Assembly: GCA_021234155.1 (NCBI GenBank)
Contig: JAJEKV010000003.1
Coordinates: forward strand, 31,727,166 to 31,791,165
DNA: 64,000 bases
Source of the DNA: Isoetes taiwanensis
Lineage: Eukaryota; Streptophyta; Lycopodiopsida; Isoetales; Isoetaceae
Reading direction: 5' to 3'
Each line of letters begins with the position of its first letter. The first letter of the stretch is position 1. Made by a program: the position numbers and the translations under genes. The notes under the pieces were generated by a model. It had not been told where the DNA came from, ran no database searches, and saw only the letters and a program-made list of their open reading frames with translations. Below are positions 31,371 through 42,515 of this stretch, one piece after another.

Positions 31371-32885
31371 ATGGCACCATCAAGCTTTGTTAGATGGTAC
31401 AATGACTCCAATCACATCCGTGATTTTCCTGCTGAGCAAGCCTTTCATGTCTTTGATCATCTCTTTGATCTCCATGCCACCTTAACCAGAATTCCTTACT
31501 ACACTGACATCATCTGTCAATATGATCAGCACATTCTACCCGGGGAGGTTAGCTTGCCACCTAGGGGAGGGAAATGGGTTTCCTTAGACACCCTTGCCCA
31601 AGCCATAGGTGGGGGATCCAGGGGCAAGAGTAGGCTGTGGGATAGAACCAGAAACATGCCAGACTACATGACCTGTAAGCACCATAGGCATAGGTACGTC
31701 TCAAACCAGGCAGCTTTAGCCTTGTTCATGCAGTACAGGGCAGTCAACCAACCAGGCGAGCCGTCGATTCAACCCTTGGATTTAGCTCCTCTCGACACTC
31801 GAAGGCAGCAGATAGGTATCCACGAGATCGAAATGGCGGAGTACGAATACCACGGCTCCACATCAGAAACACCTAGGTTGCAGATTGAACAGGATTACGA
31901 GGAAGAAGAGGAAGAGAACCCAATCTGGGAGATAAGGGAGGCAAGAAGGATGGAGAGGCGTCTAGCTCAGCAACAGGAGGTGCTAAGGCGAGACTTCGAG
32001 CCGCCAATAGGTATTACGGCCCTCACCCCAGTGATCATCGACGGTGAGGAGTATATATTCGCCACCGACGTCCTTAACCTTCCCTATTGCCAAGAGGAGA
32101 ACCTCAGGATAGACGAGCTCCAAGGCCTAATTGCACAGGAACAGGGTAGCGACTTCATCGACTACTCCTACCAGGAGATCCCAAGGGAGGTAGCCGAGCG
32201 ACACTCCGATGCAGGGGAAACCGTGTCCGATATCCAGGCATACCAGCAGATAAGGCAGATGTTTCAACAACAGCAACCCGACATTCCAGAGGAGGAATTC
32301 CAGGAGATCCAAAGCAGGTTGTACAAGCCGGGAAGAGGCCCAAGTTCGAGCCGACCAGTCCGCTCCAGGAGCATGCGTGAAGCATCTAGCAGCATTAATC
32401 TGGAAAACGCAGCAACAATGTGGAGGGACCATGAAGATCTTACAGCAATAGATATCTTCGGCCAGGCAGCTAGCAGGAGAGGCACGGGAGCCATGGGGCC
32501 ACGCAGGGGTAAATCACTCAGGTACTATCTTCCGGCCCTCAGCCAGGGACAGATGATAGTCTTTCACAAGGAGTTCAGCCCAAGGGGTGAAGAATCAGTG
32601 GCGCTCCTTATAGCACTCACAGGGTTTGGGCAGCATGCCAAGATAGATGTCGGAATGGACCATGTTATACTCTTCAAGAGAGCAGTAGCCCTTCACGCCC
32701 TCGACTTCGCAAGGGGTCACCTCAGGGATGCGCACTTGTCAGTGGTGGCGGCAACTGCACCAGAACTACCAGCACCACAGGTGGCAAGAGCATTAGAGGG
32801 AGGATCGACGACCAGAATACTGCAGAACATGGGCAAGGGCACAACATTCAAGAAAATCAAGAACTTCTTCAAGCGACATCGTTGA
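31371..32885 (+). CDS. Second extra ORF of the chromovirus, function unknown
   Basis: ATG 31371 gives 504 codons (MAPSSFVRWYND); a longer in-frame reading without ATG reaches 31332. No domain recognised. Visible parts: an N-terminal globular half (VFDHLFDLH, then CKHHRHRYVSNQAALAL, which has His/Cys); an acidic stretch (EEEEEENPIWEI); an Arg/Gln-rich helical centre (RRMERRLAQQQEV); a segment with LTGFGQHAKIDVGMDHVILF; and a very basic end (FKKIKNFFKRHR). The frame is intact. It lies between the H3-like ORF and gag. It may be a captured host gene or an accessory protein; the basic tail suggests nucleic-acid or nuclear binding (inference). Confidence 0.75.
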   Translation: MAPSSFVRWYNDSNHIRDFPAEQAFHVFDHLFDLHATLTRIPYYTDIICQYDQHILPGEVSLPPRGGKWVSLDTLAQAIGGGSRGKSRLWDRTRNMPDYMTCKHHRHRYVSNQAALALFMQYRAVNQPGEPSIQPLDLAPLDTRRQQIGIHEIEMAEYEYHGSTSETPRLQIEQDYEEEEEENPIWEIREARRMERRLAQQQEVLRRDFEPPIGITALTPVIIDGEEYIFATDVLNLPYCQEENLRIDELQGLIAQEQGSDFIDYSYQEIPREVAERHSDAGETVSDIQAYQQIRQMFQQQQPDIPEEEFQEIQSRLYKPGRGPSSSRPVRSRSMREASSSINLENAATMWRDHEDLTAIDIFGQAASRRGTGAMGPRRGKSLRYYLPALSQGQMIVFHKEFSPRGEESVALLIALTGFGQHAKIDVGMDHVILFKRAVALHALDFARGHLRDAHLSVVAATAPELPAPQVARALEGGSTTRILQNMGKGTTFKKIKNFFKRHR

Positions 32886-33110
32886 TGGAAGAATTGTTTG
32901 TTAAGATTTAAGTATATTGTAACTCTTTTTTTTAAGTATTATCATGTAGTTCATTAAGAGTACCCCTATATGCTAATTAATGTATTACCATGATTTTGAC
33001 TTGTAAATGAAGTTTTCATATGATTTCTTTTGTACCTAACAACAATTTAATTGTAAGCAAAAATGATCATTGCCTAACTTAATAACATGTATTAATGATC
33101 AATCCTTGCA
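32886..33110 (+). other. Spacer before gag
   Basis: AT-rich, non-coding. It ends in CAATCCTTGCAG, a good splice-acceptor-like sequence, just before the gag frame opens. Confidence 0.4.
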
Positions 33111-33173
33111 GCAAGGAACTCAAGTGCAGGATCTCAGGACCAACACCGACCACGCAATTGGGTACCAAGGAAT

Positions 33174-34350
33174 TTGTTTGGCAGAGAACAAGAAGACTTT
33201 GAGCAGGACATGTCACCAGAGGCAATCAACGCAAGGCTGGTGCAGATGAGGAACCAGATGCAAAACCTGATCAACTGGGCGGCACCTCTGATGAATGAAC
33301 AGGAAGATGGTCCTCTACCTCCACCTCCACCCTGCCTTCCAGGTGGTGACGAAGTCCCTCAGCAGGAAGGGGAGGGCAACCAGGGGCACGTCAGGGATAG
33401 GAGAAGGAAGAGGAGAACAAGGAGCCCATCGTCATCTAGCTCCAACACATCAGATAGTTCTTCCAGCGAGGACAGCTCTAGCTCCGACAGTCAGTCTGGC
33501 ACACCTAAGGCAAGGAAAAGGGCAAGAAAGACAGATGACTACCAGAAAAAGGTGGATAGTGCTATGAGCAATGTGTGGAAGACAAGGAAGCTGGGCCAGT
33601 TCTCAGGGAAAGACAGATCAGGCATGGAAGCTGAAGCATGGCTTGATGAAATGGAAGAATTTGGTAACTCTTACGGTATGAAATACAAGGACATAGGGAA
33701 AGTTGCTACAGCTAACCTTATTGGACCGGCAAGGATCTGGTGGAAGGGATATGCTAAGTCTAACAAGCTGAAGAGGAACAATTGCAGATTTAAGACTTTC
33801 AGCAAGGCTTTCCGTAAGCACTATGTGCCAAGGTCCCATACTAGTAGACAGATCTAGCAGTTTTACAGGTTGAATCAGGGTAGCCTATCAGTGGCTAAGT
33901 ATACCGAAGAATTCATGAGGCTTAGGCTTCATGTCCCTGGAGTATCAGAAAGGCAGGCAGTAGATACCTACATTGAGGGGTTGAACAGCAATATCAAGAG
34001 GCTTGTTAGAGCAATCAACCCAAGGTCGATTCGCGAGAGGCGAAGATAAAGCTATAAGTTTGGAAGAGGCACCGGCAACTCCAAAGCAGAGAAACAGTCA
34101 ACCTTCAGGGGTAAGAGTTCAGGGCAATATCAGGGGCAATATCAGGGTAAGCAATCAGCAGCTACACCATCAGTAGGCCAGCAGCAAGGTAAGGGTCAGA
34201 ACAAAGCCTTTGGGGACCGTAAGCCACAGAATGCATCGGGGCGGTGCTTTAAGCCGCCTTCTAGACAACCTGCCAAGGAGAAGAGACAGAATGCATTGAG
34301 AAAAGTTATGCTTCAGGTGCTTCCGGCCGGGGCAATCAACACACGATTGT
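33174..34350 (+). CDS. gag region of the chromovirus (broken)
   Basis: Ser-rich, acidic N-terminal part, then a Retrotrans_gag-type capsid segment ([20 protein letters not shown], then ARIWWKGYA, then FRKHYVP) and a basic Gln/Gly-rich end. Capsid/nucleocapsid precursor of the fossil element. No clean CCHC knuckle is seen. The region contains breaks. Confidence 0.82.
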
Positions 34351-34359
34351 CCATTTGTC

Positions 34360-37300
34360 ATGCAGTCAGCCTTGGCAGAGCTTTTGGATTGGGATTCCCC
34401 AACAGAAGCGGACGAAGACGACGACCAGCAGGAGGCCCATGACTTCATAGATGGTGAGTGCCACATATGTGCAAACATTGAGTCAGATGATATTGAGAGT
34501 CAGTCGACCGTCATCGCGGCCGATGGGATTATAGATAGTAATCCATATGTAGTCCTCATAGATACAGGTAGCTCTCACAATTTTGCATCTCCTAGATTGG
34601 CTGCCCTAATGAAGAACAAGGTATTGAAGTCTAAGCCAAGGCCAGTAGCTATGGCAAACGGCGCCATTCGGCACACTAAGGGGAGGAGGATCATCTTTGA
34701 CATAGACCTTAGTGGGGCTAAGTGGCCAATGGGGGCAGAAGTCATGGATATCGGAAGGTATGATCTTATAGTGGGGATGGAATTTCTGAAGCCAGCCAAA
34801 GCTATGATTGATTGCGATCGGAATGAAGTCACCGTGACGGCACCAGACGACAGCAAATTGATAGTCAAAGGTAAGAAGCTAGATTCTCCTATGCAGTGTA
34901 TTTCCTTGAAGCAGCTAAGGAAGAGTATAGAAAGGAACAAGGTGGACTACATCTTGAGGATGGAATCAGTTGAGCCAGGCAAGCAGGAGGGAAGTGACCC
35001 AAAGGGGAATCAGCCACCCAAGCAGATAGCGAGGCTTATTTCAGAGTTCAAGGATGTATTTCCGGATGAAATCCGGCAGTTGCCACCTTATAGGGGTGTG
35101 GAATGTGAGATCACATTAGCTCCGGATGCGAAGCCTACCAGTAAGGCGCCATATAGAATGAGCACCCCAGAATTGATTGAGCTCAAGAAACAGCTTCAGG
35201 AATTGCTCGAGCTTGGATTCATAAGGGCAAGTGTGTCTCCTTTTGGAGCACCTATACTCTTCGTGAAGAAGAAAGACGGGAGCTTAAGAATGTGCATAGA
35301 CTATCGCCAGCTCAATAAGCAGACGATAAAGAATAAGTATGCATTGCCAAGGGCGGATGACCTAATGGACCAGTTACAGGGAGCAAAGGTATTCTCTAAA
35401 ATTGATTTGAGATCAGGATACCATCAGATAAGGATAAAAGAAGAGGATATCCATAAGACCGCTTTCAGAATGCGGTATGGTCATTTTGAGTTTACAGTAA
35501 TGCCCTTTGGATTGTCAAACGCTCCTGCAACATTTATGCGCCTTATGAATGACATCTTCAGAGACTTCTTGGATGAGTTTGTCATTGTCTTCTTCGACGA
35601 CATTCTAGTCTACAGCAAGTCCCTCGAAGAGCATTGTCAGCATCTCAGGAAAATGTTGGAAAAGTTGAGACGTCATCGGTTGTATGGGAAGCTCTCCAAG
35701 TGCCACTTCGCAACAGGCCGAGTGGAATATTTGGGGCATGTAGTAACATCCGAGGGAATCTCCATGGATCCATCTAAGATTGAGGCAATTGGAAAGCTCC
35801 AAGGAATGTAGCAGAAGTAAGAAGCTTTCTCGGGTTGGCGGGATACTACAGAAAGTTCGTGAAGGACTTTGCTAAGTGGGCGTCCCCTCTGTCGGACCTC
35901 ACTAAGGCCAAGAAGATTAAGGATTGGACTAGCCATTGGTTAGAGAAAGTCCAAGCTTCCTTCGAGAAGCTTAAAGAGGCCTTGACAACAGCACCAGTGC
36001 TTGTTCTTCCGGACCCGAGTAAAGATAAGTTGGTAGCAACAGATGCGAGCAAGATAGCAACAGGGGCAGTCTTGATGCAAGAAGGAAGGGTAGTCGCCTA
36101 CGACTCGAAGAAGATGAACGACGCCGAGCAACGCTACCCAACCCATGATCAGGAGCTGCTAGCCATTGTCAGGGCATTAAGGATATGGAGGCATTACTTG
36201 CTGGGGAGGAAGTTTCAGTTAGATACTGATCACCAGAGCCTCCAGTATTTTTTCACCCAGCCACTCCTCAACTTAAGGCAAAGGAGGTGGATGGAATTCC
36301 TTGAGGAGTATGATTTTGATATTGTATATAAGCCTGGTAAGCTTAATGTTGTAGCAGATGCCCTCTCTAGGAGACCATTTCAGACAAGGACACATTGTAA
36401 TGCGATTTCCACTCTTTCGAGTGAGTTTGGTAAGAAGATTGAAGAGTCCTTGTCAACCGATGTGGACTTCAAGGAGGTGTGGGAAAGTCTCTCCAGGGAA
36501 GCCAGAACAGATAAGGAGCGGGAAGCCTTCAAGCATTATAAGAAGGAAGGCAACCTGTTGTATCACAAGCATAAGTTGTGTGTGCCCGAATCTTCAGGGG
36601 TAAGGAAGTTAATTCTTCATGACACACATAACAGCCCAACTGCAGGGCATGCTGGCTTCATGAAGACCTATTTCAAGATTCGAAGTAGTTACTTCTGGCC
36701 AGGAATGAAGCGTAGTTATGTCAGCAGACTAAAGCGGAGCAGCTTCGGATTCCAGGTGCTTTAGAGCCATTGGGGGTGCCAAATGCAAAGTGGGAGGTCA
36801 TAAGCATGGATTTCATCACAGGTCTCCCTAGGACTCTTCGAGGCAAGGATGCATTGATGGTTGTCGTAGACAAGTTATCTAAGATGGCACATTTTGTGCC
36901 TTGCAAGACTACTGACACCGCATTAGATACTGCCAAGTTATTTGTAAAGGAGATTTTTAGGCTCCATGGCATGCCTCGGGAGATAATATCCGATAGGGAT
37001 TCCAAGTTTATGAGTGCCTTTTGGCAGGACCTCTTCAGCACCATTCAGACGAAGCTCTCCATGAGCACGACATATCATCCCCAAACAGATGGCCAGACGG
37101 AGAGGACGAATCGGATCATTGAAGACATGCTTCGAAGTTATGTGTAGAATAAGCAGTCCAAGTGGGATGAGTATATCCACTTGGTGGAATTCGCCTACAA
37201 TAGTGCCAAGCAGGAGTCATCCCAGATGTCTCCTTTCATGGTAAATTACGGGTACCAGTGCTTAACCCCGGATACCTGGCACAATCCTGTGTCCAAGGTA

Positions 37301-37897
37301 GAAGTATCCCAGCAAATGCTAGGGGATATGCAGCAGTTAGTAGAGGAGGTAAGGGGTTATTTATTGGCAGCAAGAAGTCGGCAGAAGAGTGTAGCCGACA
37401 AGCACAGGACCGTAAGAGAGTTCAAGGTAGGCGATAGCGTTTGGTTGAAGATCAAGGTGAAGCAAGCCAAGCTTCGGATTGGGAGTTGCAAGAAGCTTGC
37501 CCCTAGGTGGGCTGGTCCGTTCAAGATTTTGGAGAGAGTAGGCTCTCAAGCCTACAAGTTGGATCTTCCGGCCCATCTCAAGGTTCACAAGGTCTTCCAC
37601 GTAAGTTTATTAAAGAGGCACAATCCTAACCCTGAGGAGGTTTTGGATACTCCAACCTTGTTGGAAATGACGGAGGAGCAAGTAGAAATAGTGCCTGAGT
37701 TACTTCTTGATAAGTCATTCAAGAAGACTAGGAGGTCTCAGTTCCTCCAATATTTGGTTAAGTGGAAGCACTTACCCGTGGAAGATGCGACATGGGTATT
37801 GAAGCAAGATTTGGAGAAGCAATACCCAGAGTTTATGAAGGAGTTTGATGGGCGAGTCGTCTCCGACTTGGTCGACCCCGACTTGCCAGGTGGTTAG
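34360..37897 (+). CDS. pol region: protease, RT, RNase H, integrase, chromodomain (broken)
   Basis: Domains in Ty3/gypsy order. Aspartic protease near 34555 ([10 protein letters not shown]). Reverse transcriptase about 35100-35750 ([12 protein letters not shown] and the catalytic box [10 protein letters not shown]). RNase H about 36030-36360 ([13 protein letters not shown], then [12 protein letters not shown]). Integrase about 36600-37200 ([26 protein letters not shown] and [14 protein letters not shown]). [10 protein letters not shown] and [10 protein letters not shown] follow. A chromodomain lies near 37740-37850 ([12 protein letters not shown], then EDATWV). The chromodomain places it among chromoviruses. 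The region carries several breaks. Confidence 0.92.
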
Positions 37898-38744
37898 CTA
37901 GTATGTTGTTAGTTAGCCTTAAGCCTGGCACATGCATTCTAGTTAGTAGGGTGCATGTGCCAGAACCTTGGATCGTGTGGGCGATGATGGGATACGCCTT
38001 TAGGGCATTCTCTAGGCCACATGCACCAAGAGGTGCGCATGACCATTAGGGTCATGTGAGTGAGGAATGAGGCATGGTGGGCGATGATGGGACATCCATC
38101 GGATGCTCTCTATGCCACGATGCGGGGGACGCACACCTGGCCGTAGGAGGGTCATGGTGAAGGTTAAAGTGATCATGCACGATGATGGGATCGTGAGACG
38201 TTCCCTAGCTTCAAACCCTTGGGGCATGATGCACTAGGGGTACTCGGCACCGGGTAACCGAGTACAAGGTAGCACTCGATCATGGGCAATGATGGGAGCA
38301 TCTTAAATGATCCTTAAGCTCAAATCCGAAAGGGCCATGATCTTGGGCAAGGTAGTAGGACACCTTGAGTCGGTAGTTCGGCTCAAGGAGGTAAGGGGGT
38401 GGTCCCCTAAAACCACAAATTATTAACTAAACTAACGTAATGTGCTCCTTTTGCAGGCAAGTAGAAGGAGGACTTCAACGAGGAGCGCGTTACGAGAAGA
38501 TAGGGGGAGCCATAATTTAGATTATGAACCCTAATAACTCTTATAATAGTATTTTGAATTATTATAAGAAATAACGGTGTTAAGGCTATATAATTTTGTA
38601 TAAGTACAAATATAGCCTAAATTTTGACCTTTAACTAATAAAACTTGATTGTTAAAGTAAACTAAAGGTTATGACATGATTGTTGTTTTGCAGGCATAAG
38701 GTAGGCTCGTCACCTTAGTGCAATGCTGAGGACAGCATTGTCCT
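37898..38744 (+). repeat. 3' untranslated tail with four CGATGATGGGA repeats
   Basis: GGCGATGATGGGA or a near copy appears at about 37980, 38080, 38178 and 38286, each about 100 bases apart and embedded in similar 80-100-bp units with TATGCCAC and CATG words. No gene. 38345-38744 holds nothing else that I recognise. Confidence 0.7.
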
Positions 38745-38757
38745 AAGGGGGGGAGAA
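38745..38757 (+). promoter_or_regulatory. Polypurine tract
   Basis: AAGGGGGGGAGAA directly precedes the 3' LTR. This is the usual plus-strand primer site. Confidence 0.92.
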
Positions 38758-40404
38758 TGTGACGGTCCAGGGGAATATACGCCATAAATACGTATATTCC
38801 TGGATCCGTCACTATACAAGTCTAGCTTCATAGCCTTGTATACCGTAGATTGTGGCACTAGGGGGCATGGCCAAGTTATTCTCATAACTTAGCCAACCAT
38901 AGGTTTAGACCATTATCCACGTGGCCTTAACCTATTGGGCACCCGCCACACAGGACTCACCCGATTGGTGCCACGTGACATCCTAAGTGGACCTAACTTA
39001 TATAGGCCTAAACCCTAACCCTAGGCCTCTTTCCAGCCCTAGCACCCAGAGACTCACCTACTCGTTTGAAACCCCGTTTCGAACATCGTTTGTTGTGGCA
39101 TAGACTGGTGCAGCAGCCCTAGCAAGGTAGACTCGTTCTTGGAGCAGGAACATCATCACGTGAGTCGAAGACCATGGAGGCACACGGATCTGGAGGGAGA
39201 GCATCAGGAGCAGGTATGGAGGGTAGTAGTTGTGATAGCTTATCTGGAATTGGCCTTCCAGATATGCTAGTATCTTGTATCTAGAGTAGAGCCATCCTAG
39301 AACCCATATTCAACATCTTGAACCCTAATCAAGGAACCCTAACCATTAGTTAGATTTGTATGATTAGGTTAAGATGTTCTTCTTATGATTATTCTCATGA
39401 TATGATGATTATGTGATGTTGGTTGATCATGTTTGCTCCTCTTGTATTGGGAAGGGGGGTAGAGACCTAGGGCCATATGTAGTATGCTCCTAGAGTAGAT
39501 CCCTTAGTTCCTATTAGATGCGGCCTGTGCATAGGAGCCCACCAGGCTATCGAGGCTATGATATGACTCAAAACCATATAACGGGGCTAGAGGGAATGTG
39601 GAGGGAGGATCCCTGCCGAGTGGGGGCTTCAGGGGATCCCATAGTGGGCTAGGCTTATGATCGGTCACTTCGTGTGGGCCGAGCATGGGTCCGACACCTC
39701 CTGGGGCAATGGTGTTGCCCTGCCTCTCGAGAGCTGCAAGTGTTGGCTTGGCTCTCGTTTTGGGGGGTTCAGTCGGGTACGAATCGTGTGTCGCCACGAT
39801 TCTCTAGCCGCCCACGGCACCTCTAGACCCTGGGAAGGGGAGATGCAACCCTTCCTGCCTCATCGGACCAGGGAGATGCAACCTGGAGTAGTCCCGATGG
39901 GTGATGCCATGGGATTGCGTATCCGGAAGGCTAGAGTCATGCCAAAGCCTGATTTAGCCCATCTGCAAAGTATGCACAGGAGGGGCGGATGGAGTGGTCA
40001 ACCCTAGCCATTGTTCTATGCCAGCCCTCGTCATTGCCATGACTCGGTCTGCTCTATCTTGAGGCCGAGCCAGTCAGTCATCCTCCTTATGAGTCTGAGC
40101 CGGGGTAGAAGCTCTCATGTTTTATGGTTCATGATTATCATCTTTGCATTGGTTTATGTGTGATGCGCTACCCTTCGAGGTAGTATTTGTATATGTTTAA
40201 TGCTAGTTCTGACGTGTTATCGCTTCCGCTGTTATAGGAGCCCATAGGGGAAGGGCGCGCAAGACACCTTCGTGTTCCCTCCCCGCACTAGGGATCACCT
40301 CAGAGTGCGGGGTAGACGAAGGGCCCGTGCGGTTGTTGAGCCGGACGGGGGATTTCCTGCCGAGTGTACGGCCGGGCGCCGTATGTTTAGCAGGGAGCGT
40401 CACA
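38758..40404 (+). repeat. 3' LTR of the chromovirus
   Basis: 1,647 bp, with the same ends as the 5' LTR. A small insertion near 39985-40005 and a few bases near 40200 account for the length difference. Target-duplication copy GTCAG follows at 40405-40409. Confidence 0.95.
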
Positions 40405-41615
40405 GTCAGCCATGAACTGGGATAATTCCATCTGGCTGTGAGCCGCAGCAGGTTGGAAGGCATTCTATGCAATGAAGAACAATAGCCACAAGGCAGAGCT
40501 GTATGCTTGGACCGGCAGAGCTGTATGATTGGGCCCACCAATCGCACCTATTCAAGGTGCTAGTAGAACATGTGCTTTTGTACAGGGTCAAGGTCTGGGG
40601 CCCGGTGATTTCCCTCGCCACTTGGAATGACTTGGAGCAGGTGCAAAAAGCTTTCTTGGCACGGGCCCTGGGGGTGAAGTCTACAGTCCCATACCAGATA
40701 CTGTCACAAAAAACAGGTTTCTTGCCTCTTCAAAGAGGGGCCCTTGACAGACACATCGTCTACTTCCAGAAGGTGGTTAGCATGGACGATACTCGTCTCC
40801 CTAACATCGCTTACACTATGGCAATGGGGACTCAACGCCTAAAAGCTTACTGACGGGCAAAGAGAGCTCAGTGGCTGGCCAGATGGAAGGTGCAGGAGCA
40901 CAGGTGCTACCAAGTGCAAACGGAGGCAGATCACCGCAGTCGCAGATAATACCTTGACGCATGCTTCCTCAGTAAGCTATGGGATGCCAGCACCCTTGAA
41001 CAGGTCAAGACGGTACATTATCAACGCCACATCAATCCCATGTTGGAGCAGGGCCCGCAATGCTACCTGCGCACTCATCTACCCATGAAAAAGCGTAGAT
41101 CCATTGCCTCTATCCGCACAGGTGCACATCATCTCTGGATTGAGATGGGAAGATGGGTTGGGGAGCTGCGTCAGGATAGGCTTTGTCAATGCTACCAGGT
41201 TGGAGCTGTGGAAGACGAATGGCACACCCTTAGGAGTTGTCTGGCATATGATGACATTCAGATACGCTATGCTGAACTGGTCCATCCTGGACAGCCCCGG
41301 CATGAGATGCTGAGCATGAGCTCGGTACGGAGATTGGGCTCATACATTCAAGAGATCATGGATTGTCGTAATCAGCTCAGTCCTTGGGCACCTACCTGAT
41401 ACTTGTACATAGTTCTGTCTATATTTCTATTTGTATTTTTATAGTTTGACAGCAAATCTATTCCTGTCATAGTTTTCCCCCCAAACAACCCTTTAGGACG
41501 GGGAGGGGGTTTTTAACCCGGACAGTAATACGCTTGCTGCGCCTTCTGTTTGGGTCCCATAGGTTAATTGGTCTCCGTGGATGATAAAAACTCTATTCTA
41601 TTCTATATTATTCCT
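40405..41615 (+). mobile_element. LINE, 3' segment (continuation of the copy interrupted at 27364)
   Basis: Two open pieces continue the LINE downstream of its RT: 40503-40853 (LVEHVLLYRVKVWGP, then KAFLARALGV) and 41040-41399 (IASIRTGAHHLWIEMGRW, then a Cys/His group CQCYQVG and EWHTLRSC), typical of the thumb and C-terminal zinc region of non-LTR elements. A stop and frame change lie between them near 40850-41040. The 3' end is near 41610, marked by GATAAAAACTCTATTCTATT, a short A/T tail of the kind seen on tail-repeat LINEs. Confidence 0.82.
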
Positions 41616-41674
41616 ATGGGACCATGAGGTCCAATTAGTCATTAACCCTAGAATTGCCACTTTTAGCTCCCAGC

Positions 41675-42046
41675 CTAGTAGGAGCTGCCTTTTGTGCCTC
41701 CAAGCTTGGAATCAAGAAGCGTCTTCGACAGGAGTGCGTCAAGAGCCCTGAATTCGCATATATGTGGCTTCTCTTCCTCACGCTTTTTAAAAATACCTGG
41801 AATAATAAACAAGGTATCGTCTCCTTCTAATATACTTTCACCTTTTAAGAACCATGTTCCATTATCTTTGAAGTCTTTTTCCACTACATACTTCTCCCTT
41901 GTACATGCAAGCAACCAAAAGTCACCCCCTTCAGGGTTGTTTTTTGGTGCTGCCACTGCAAAGTAATCTCCACATTTGACCCGGTCAGCAATAAGCATGA
42001 TTTCATTAATTGGATAAAATAACGCAATTTTGAGAATTTTAAGCAC
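41675..42046 (-). CDS. Small ORF resembling a transposase C-terminal domain
   Basis: A 123-codon open frame without a recognised domain. CGDYFAVAAPKNNPEGGDFW followed by a Lys/Glu-rich stretch and FKDNGTWFLKGESI reminds me of the globular C-terminal part of the DDE-type protein at 2.1-2.35 kb (DEGVDFYVLK, then GNVFGIGEVIL). It may be a fragment of such a gene or the third small gene of the copy C set. Low certainty. Confidence 0.35.
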   Translation of the reverse strand: MLKILKIALFYPINEIMLIADRVKCGDYFAVAAPKNNPEGGDFWLLACTREKYVVEKDFKDNGTWFLKGESILEGDDTLFIIPGIFKKREEEKPHICEFRALDALLSKTLLDSKLGGTKGSSY

Positions 42047-42189
42047 ACCTTATTTGCTCAAGCACGAATACTTTCACCTAGTTCTCGAGCCCAACAAACA
42101 TGAGGTAATTAACATACACATATACATACAAATTATGTGTTATACTTGTACGTGTACATGATACTTGTAGAAGCCCAATAATGGCCCTA

Positions 42190-42245
42190 CATTCTACACC
42201 AATAATTCACATCAATAATTTCACTTCACTATAAAAACAACTTGA
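42190..42245 (+). promoter_or_regulatory. Conserved promoter block of the 80-residue family
   Basis: CAATAATTCACATCAATAAT, then TTCACTTCACTATAAAAAC, 35-80 bases before ATG 42273. Same block as at 14208-14262 and 14718-14766 on the other strand. A shortened version without TATAAA precedes ATG 42903 (42865-42895). Confidence 0.7.
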
Positions 42246-42272
42246 CTCGGGGGTAGAGATCATTCATCTTCC

Positions 42273-42515
42273 ATGGCTTCCTCGATGCCTCGTCCAGAGC
42301 ACATCCGATCTTTCAAGTGCTACTTGAGCTACAACGATCTGAATGAATGCGCAAGAAATGGTGTTAATCTTGATCCATGGCTCCAATCTAAGGCTGATGG
42401 TCCTGCTAGTGCTTGCAGGAAGCTCACTCGTGTTAAAGTCCACATTTACTGGCTTCCTGATCAGGAGATCTATGAGCTGAATAGCATCACGAGCTTTGAT
42501 GTTGATGATGAGTGA
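42273..42515 (+). CDS. 80-residue orphan protein (intact)
   Basis: ATG 42273 to TGA gives 80 residues. MASSMPRPEHIRSFKCYLSY, then NDLNECARNGVNLDPWLQSK, DGPASACRKL and WLPDQEIYEL; acidic end VDVDDE-like. Closest to the gene at 14445-14687, with conservation reaching into the promoter. No domain recognised. It lies second from the 3' end of DUF7869 copy C and faces it, the same rank as its relative at copy B. Confidence 0.74.
   Translation: MASSMPRPEHIRSFKCYLSYNDLNECARNGVNLDPWLQSKADGPASACRKLTRVKVHIYWLPDQEIYELNSITSFDVDDE

Larger units (their letters stand above)
27365..40404 (+). mobile_element. Ty3/gypsy chromovirus carrying a histone H3-like ORF
   Basis: 13,040 bp. Two LTRs with TGTGACG/CGTCACA ends, a primer-binding site for initiator tRNA(Met), two extra reading frames, gag, pol with a chromodomain, and a polypurine tract. 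Flanked by a 5-bp target duplication with one mismatch (GTCGG / GTCAG), and inserted into a LINE. The LTRs differ at about two dozen sites, mostly transitions, plus two small indels, roughly 1.5%. That suggests an age of well under a few million years, depending on the substitution rate. Structure looks whole, but gag-pol carries about half a dozen breaks, so it is a fossil copy; the two extra frames are open. Confidence 0.95.
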
